NCBI GenBank assembly: GCA_019192515.1 | Contig: JAHCMM010000010.1 | Span: 3,393 to 38,691, forward strand | From: Cyclobacteriaceae bacterium SS2 | Lineage (GTDB): Bacteria; Bacteroidota; Bacteroidia; Cytophagales; Cyclobacteriaceae | DNA: 35,299 bases | Direction of reading: 5' to 3' | Shown: piece after piece, positions 31,979 to 35,299 of the stretch | Layout: each line of letters opens with the position of its first letter | Numbering within the stretch: the stretch's first letter is position 1 | Notes under the pieces: model-generated | Told to the model about the DNA's origin: nothing | The model's database searches: none | What the model saw: only the letters and a program-made list of their open reading frames with translations | Translations under genes and position numbers: made by a program

Positions 31979-33370
31979 TTGACTTTAATCAAATCTATTT
32001 CAGGGCTCCGGGGCACAATAGGAGGTAAAGCCGGAGAGACACTATCGCCTATAGATGTTGTAAAATTCTCTGCGGGATTCGGTATGTGGATCAAAGAACG
32101 ACATGAAAACCCAACTGTCGTCATTGGAAGAGACGCCAGACCATCCGGAAACCTGATCAGTCCAATCGTGGAAAATACTTTGCTGGCTCAGGGAATACAG
32201 GTTGTTGACCTGGGACTATCCACCACTCCAACTGTGGAGATGGCGGTAGTAGCTGAGAAAGCACAAGCTGGTATCATACTTACGGCTAGTCACAATCCAT
32301 CAGGATGGAACGCCATGAAGCTTCTCAATGAGAAGGGGGAATTTATTTCCGCTAAAGATGGGGAAAAAGTGCTCAAATGGGCTGAATCCTCCGAAATCCT
32401 GTTTAGTGAGCCCAAGAAGTTTGGTAAAGTAAGACAGGACGATACCTATATCGACAAACACATCAACAAAATTCTGGAACTGGATCTGGTAAATGTTGAA
32501 GCCATTAAGGCACGAGAATTTAATGTGGTGATAGATGCAGTGAATAGTACGGGAGGGATCGCAGTGCCACGTCTTCTGGATAAACTGGGAGTAAAATATC
32601 ATCCTTTATTTTGTGAGCCAAACGGGATTTTCCCGCACAACCCGGAGCCTATTCCTGAGAACCTATCACAGATTAGCAATGAGCTTGCTGCCGGAAAGTA
32701 CGATCTTGGTATCGTGGTAGATCCCGATGTGGACCGCCTGGTAATGATTTGCGAAGATGGACAACCATTTGGAGAAGAATACACCCTGGTTGCCGTCGCG
32801 GATTATGTTCTGAGTAAGAAAAAAGGTAATACGGTTAGCAACCTTTCATCGACCCGCGCGCTGAGAGATGTGACTGAAAAGCACGGTGCGGAATATACTG
32901 CGGCAGCCGTGGGAGAAGTGAACGTTGTTACCCAAATGAAAAAGGTAAAAGCTGTAATTGGTGGTGAAGGAAACGGGGGCGTGATATTACCAGAGCTACA
33001 TTACGGTCGCGATGCGCTGGTTGGGATTGCTTTGTTCCTGTCACATCTGGCAGAGTATGGAAAGAGCTGTTCAAGATTAAAAGCTACATACCCTCAATAC
33101 CATATTTCTAAAAATAAAATTGAGCTGGATGAGGAAATGGACCTGGACAGTATCCTGAAAGAGCTGGAAACACGGTATGCTGAGAACCCTTCCAATACGA
33201 TCGACGGATTGAAAATCGAATTTGGAAAGGAATGGGTACACCTGAGAAAGTCCAATACAGAGCCCATCATCAGAATATATGCTGAATCGGAAAGTCAGGC
33301 AACAGCGGAGCACCTCGCAAATAAATTAATTGGTGATATTAGGGAAATCATTTCTACACCAGCAAAATGA
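31979..33370 (+). CDS. glmM: Phosphoglucosamine mutase (TTG start)
   Basis: A 463-residue alpha-D-phosphohexomutase that interconverts glucosamine-6-P and glucosamine-1-P for UDP-GlcNAc and peptidoglycan synthesis. The phosphoserine loop TASHNPSG (Ser104), the metal loop 'VDPDVDRLV', the sugar loop 'GGEGNGGVILPELHYGRDA' and the phosphate loop 'RKSNTEPIIRIYAES' are intact. TTG at 31979 is the only start that keeps the conserved 'TLIKSISGLRGTIGG' N-terminus. Phosphomannomutase/phosphoglucomutase activity cannot be excluded, though length and the following amidase favour GlmM. It overlaps the cysteine desulfurase by 4 bp. Confidence 0.88.
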   Translation: MTLIKSISGLRGTIGGKAGETLSPIDVVKFSAGFGMWIKERHENPTVVIGRDARPSGNLISPIVENTLLAQGIQVVDLGLSTTPTVEMAVVAEKAQAGIILTASHNPSGWNAMKLLNEKGEFISAKDGEKVLKWAESSEILFSEPKKFGKVRQDDTYIDKHINKILELDLVNVEAIKAREFNVVIDAVNSTGGIAVPRLLDKLGVKYHPLFCEPNGIFPHNPEPIPENLSQISNELAAGKYDLGIVVDPDVDRLVMICEDGQPFGEEYTLVAVADYVLSKKKGNTVSNLSSTRALRDVTEKHGAEYTAAAVGEVNVVTQMKKVKAVIGGEGNGGVILPELHYGRDALVGIALFLSHLAEYGKSCSRLKATYPQYHISKNKIELDEEMDLDSILKELETRYAENPSNTIDGLKIEFGKEWVHLRKSNTEPIIRIYAESESQATAEHLANKLIGDIREIISTPAK

Positions 33371-34506
33371 ATGTTTACTTCGATAATGCGGCCACCACAC
33401 CTTTAGATCCTAAGGTTATTGAAGAAATGCTTCCGTTCTGGCAGCAGCATTATGGAAATCCTTCTTCGATACATTCGATGGGCAGGAAAACAAAATCTGC
33501 CATTGAGCAGGCCCGAAAAAAAGTAGCTGACCTGCTTAGTACATCTCCTTCCGAGATCTTCTTTACCTCCGGGGGTACTGAAGCAGATAATACAGCACTC
33601 ACCAGTGCTGTAGAAACGTATCAGATTGAAAATATCATTACTTCACCGCTAGAACATCATGCGGTGTTGCACACAGTAGAGCACCTGGAGAAAACAGGAA
33701 AAATTAAAAGGCATCTGCTGGATGTGGATGAGAAAGGTAATTTGGACCTCGCTCAATTGGCTGGGATATTGGCTACTCATGACAAATGCCTGGTGTCTCT
33801 GATGCATGGTAACAATGAGATTGGCAACTTGTTAGATATTCAGGCCGTGGGTGAGCTTTGCAAAGAATATGGAGCGATGTTTCATTCAGATACCGTTCAG
33901 ACCATGGGCCATTTTACGCATGTATTGAAGCATTTACCGGTGGATTTTATTGCAGGAGCGGCACATAAGTTTCATGGTCCCAAAGGAGCTGGATTTTTAT
34001 ACATCAACCATCAAGTGAAAATCAACCCCCTGATCCAGGGAGGAGCTCAGGAAAGAAACATGCGAGGAGGCACAGAAAACGTGACCGGTATTGTGGGGTT
34101 GGCTAAAGCATTGGAACTGGCTTATCAAAATATGAACAATGATCATGAGCATATCAGCAAGTTGAAAAGCTACATGATCGAACAACTTAAGACCAGGGTT
34201 CAGGGGGTTCAATTCAACGGACTTTCTGCAGACCCTGATAACAGTCTTTATACCGTGCTGAATGTATCTTTTCCTGCAGGGGATCACAATGAGATGATGC
34301 TCTTTAATCTAGACATCAATGGTATTTGTGCGAGCGGGGGTAGTGCATGTTCAAGTGGCTCATCACTTGGATCACATGTGCTTAAAGCTATCAATTCAGA
34401 CCCAACCAGGGGTGCCGTTAGATTTTCATTCAGCAGATTCAATACTACCAAGGAGGTCGATTACGTTGTGAATAAGATCGCTGAAATTGTTCCGGTAAGT
34501 GCATAA
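33367..34506 (+). CDS. Cysteine desulfurase (NifS/IscS class)
   Basis: A 379-residue class V aminotransferase-fold, PLP-dependent enzyme that removes sulfur from cysteine to give alanine and an enzyme persulfide for Fe-S, tRNA thiolation or cofactor synthesis. 'YFDNAATTPLDPKV' start, His98 ('PLEHHAV'), 'GNNEIGN', PLP lysine Lys201 ('GAAHKFHGPKG') and the catalytic Cys328 in 'CASGGSACSSGSS' are present. It starts at ATG inside the glmM stop (ATGA) and ends overlapping the amidase GTG. No iscU/sufU or isc/suf genes are near, so the sulfur acceptor is unclear. Confidence 0.93.
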   Translation: MNVYFDNAATTPLDPKVIEEMLPFWQQHYGNPSSIHSMGRKTKSAIEQARKKVADLLSTSPSEIFFTSGGTEADNTALTSAVETYQIENIITSPLEHHAVLHTVEHLEKTGKIKRHLLDVDEKGNLDLAQLAGILATHDKCLVSLMHGNNEIGNLLDIQAVGELCKEYGAMFHSDTVQTMGHFTHVLKHLPVDFIAGAAHKFHGPKGAGFLYINHQVKINPLIQGGAQERNMRGGTENVTGIVGLAKALELAYQNMNNDHEHISKLKSYMIEQLKTRVQGVQFNGLSADPDNSLYTVLNVSFPAGDHNEMMLFNLDINGICASGGSACSSGSSLGSHVLKAINSDPTRGAVRFSFSRFNTTKEVDYVVNKIAEIVPVSA

Positions 34507-35299
34507 ACTCTTATTATTAGTCATTTTTTTCTTACAAGGTATTTTACCAGCTCACTTTGCAGCAGGTCAGAATACCTGGGTAAAACGTGTTGATCAGGGA
34601 TTTGTTAATGGTAGGTTGACATCTGCTGATCCTTATGAATCCACGGCTATTGTTGTAAGATCAGCTCTATTTTTGGGCGATTCCATTTCTGTTTGGTTTG
34701 ATGCAGAAAAATTATGGATTCCTTACGATCCTGATGCCCCGGAATTCACCTACTTTTTGTCACATGGAAAGAGGGAAATAAATGACATAAGGATCGAAAT
34801 TGATGGTGATGCTGATATATTTCTGATCAATAGTGGGGAGACACCATCGGCAAATGCCAGTGCCAGAGTGGAATCTCCCGGTGAGTGTACTTTTTCATTT
34901 AATGCTATTCCTCAATCGGAATGGAGAGCCGGATTACCGGACCCTAATTATACCAGGACTGCTACCAATGTAAAACATGTTGTGGTTCATCATTCAGCTG
35001 GCTCAAACACCAATACAAATTATACCCAGGTAGTCAGGGATATTTACCTGTATCATACGCAAATCAATGGCTGGTCAGATATTGGATATAATTACCTGGT
35101 GGCTCAGGATGGATCCATTTACAATGGCAGAGATCCGGGTTCATTGGAGCAGGATGATGTACTGGGAGCACATTTTTGTGGATCGAATAGCACTACCATG
35201 GGGATTTGTATGCTGGGCAACTATGAATCCGTGCAGCTCAGCTCTTCCAATTACTCGTCTCTCATTGATATCATCATCTGGAAGCTGGATCACGAAGAG
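34499..35299 (+). CDS. Secreted N-acetylmuramoyl-L-alanine amidase / PGRP-like protein (3' truncated), absent from the ORF track
   Basis: An open frame from GTG at 34499 runs off the window with 267 visible residues. The signal peptide is 'MHKLLLLVIFFLQGILPAHF', followed by a ~130-residue beta-rich region. An amidase_2/PGRP-type domain then begins: zinc-binding 'HVVVHHSAGSNTNTNY', 'YHTQINGWSDIGYNYLVAQD', 'YNGRDPG' and 'LGAHFCGSNSTTMGICMLG'. These enzymes cut the bond between MurNAc and L-Ala in peptidoglycan; the second zinc His would lie outside the window. It overlaps cysteine desulfurase by 8 bp. A type IX secretion C-terminal domain, common in this phylum, cannot be checked. Confidence 0.82.
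   Translation, partial: MHKLLLLVIFFLQGILPAHFAAGQNTWVKRVDQGFVNGRLTSADPYESTAIVVRSALFLGDSISVWFDAEKLWIPYDPDAPEFTYFLSHGKREINDIRIEIDGDADIFLINSGETPSANASARVESPGECTFSFNAIPQSEWRAGLPDPNYTRTATNVKHVVVHHSAGSNTNTNYTQVVRDIYLYHTQINGWSDIGYNYLVAQDGSIYNGRDPGSLEQDDVLGAHFCGSNSTTMGICMLGNYESVQLSSSNYSSLIDIIIWKLDHEE

Overview
The window looks like a chromosomal segment of a Bacteroidota bacterium, most likely of the order Cytophagales (Fulvivirga/Reichenbachiella/Marivirga-like). This rests on gene content (CASTOR/POLLUX-like channel, DUF4856, imelysin, HTTM, SusC-style TonB receptor with a carboxypeptidase-regulatory N-terminus, FeoB-associated Cys-rich protein), on weak Shine-Dalgarno sequences with several TTG/GTG starts, and on recurrent TAnnTTTG-type -7 promoter elements paired with a TTG at -33. 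I see no tRNA, rRNA, CRISPR array, transposase or phage gene.

Layout. 1-1309: 3' part of an ion channel/RCK protein. 1318-8027: mostly housekeeping and stress genes (small hypothetical, NADP-type glutamate dehydrogenase, two tiny membrane-protein ORFs, a PPP-type phosphatase, a CaCA cation exchanger, an SDR dehydrogenase, two tandem TerB-like proteins, a DUF5996-like protein). 8001-13273: an arylamine N-acetyltransferase homologue that has lost its catalytic residues, a secreted hypothetical, mutS and a SpoU/TrmH RNA methyltransferase. 13270-23783: a roughly 10.5 kb iron block entirely on the minus strand. Read from right to left it has a NarL-type response regulator, feoA-feoB-FeoB-associated protein, a 51-residue Cys-rich protein with a DUF6686-like protein, ferritin, and then a DUF4856-imelysin-HTTM-TonB receptor operon. 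23957-28743: fumarase, a coiled-coil/SPOR protein, methionine aminopeptidase and a ClC channel with CBS domains. 28744-29156: a gene-free AT-rich stretch with three perfect DnaA boxes, a candidate oriC. 29157-35299: two thioredoxin-fold proteins, a DUF1761 protein, MazG, a small Cys-containing membrane protein, and a tightly overlapping phosphoglucosamine mutase - cysteine desulfurase - peptidoglycan amidase cluster that runs off the right edge.

The most interesting signal is regulatory. Three iron promoters (DUF4856 operon, Cys-rich/DUF6686-like, feoA) each carry an 18-bp palindromic site of form ATCRCTA-N4-TAGYnAn. In all three it overlaps the -33 TTG by exactly one base, and six sites can be found in total. 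A second palindrome (TTTRGAA-N3-TTCTAAA, Fur-box-like) lies exactly 3 bp downstream of the -7 element of both the DUF4856 operon and the response regulator gene. I infer a two-tier circuit: Fur represses an orphan NarL-type regulator and an uptake operon, and the regulator (or another unknown protein) binds the CTA-N4-TAG sites to set ferrous uptake, storage and outer-membrane uptake together. The motifs are seen directly; who binds them is inference.
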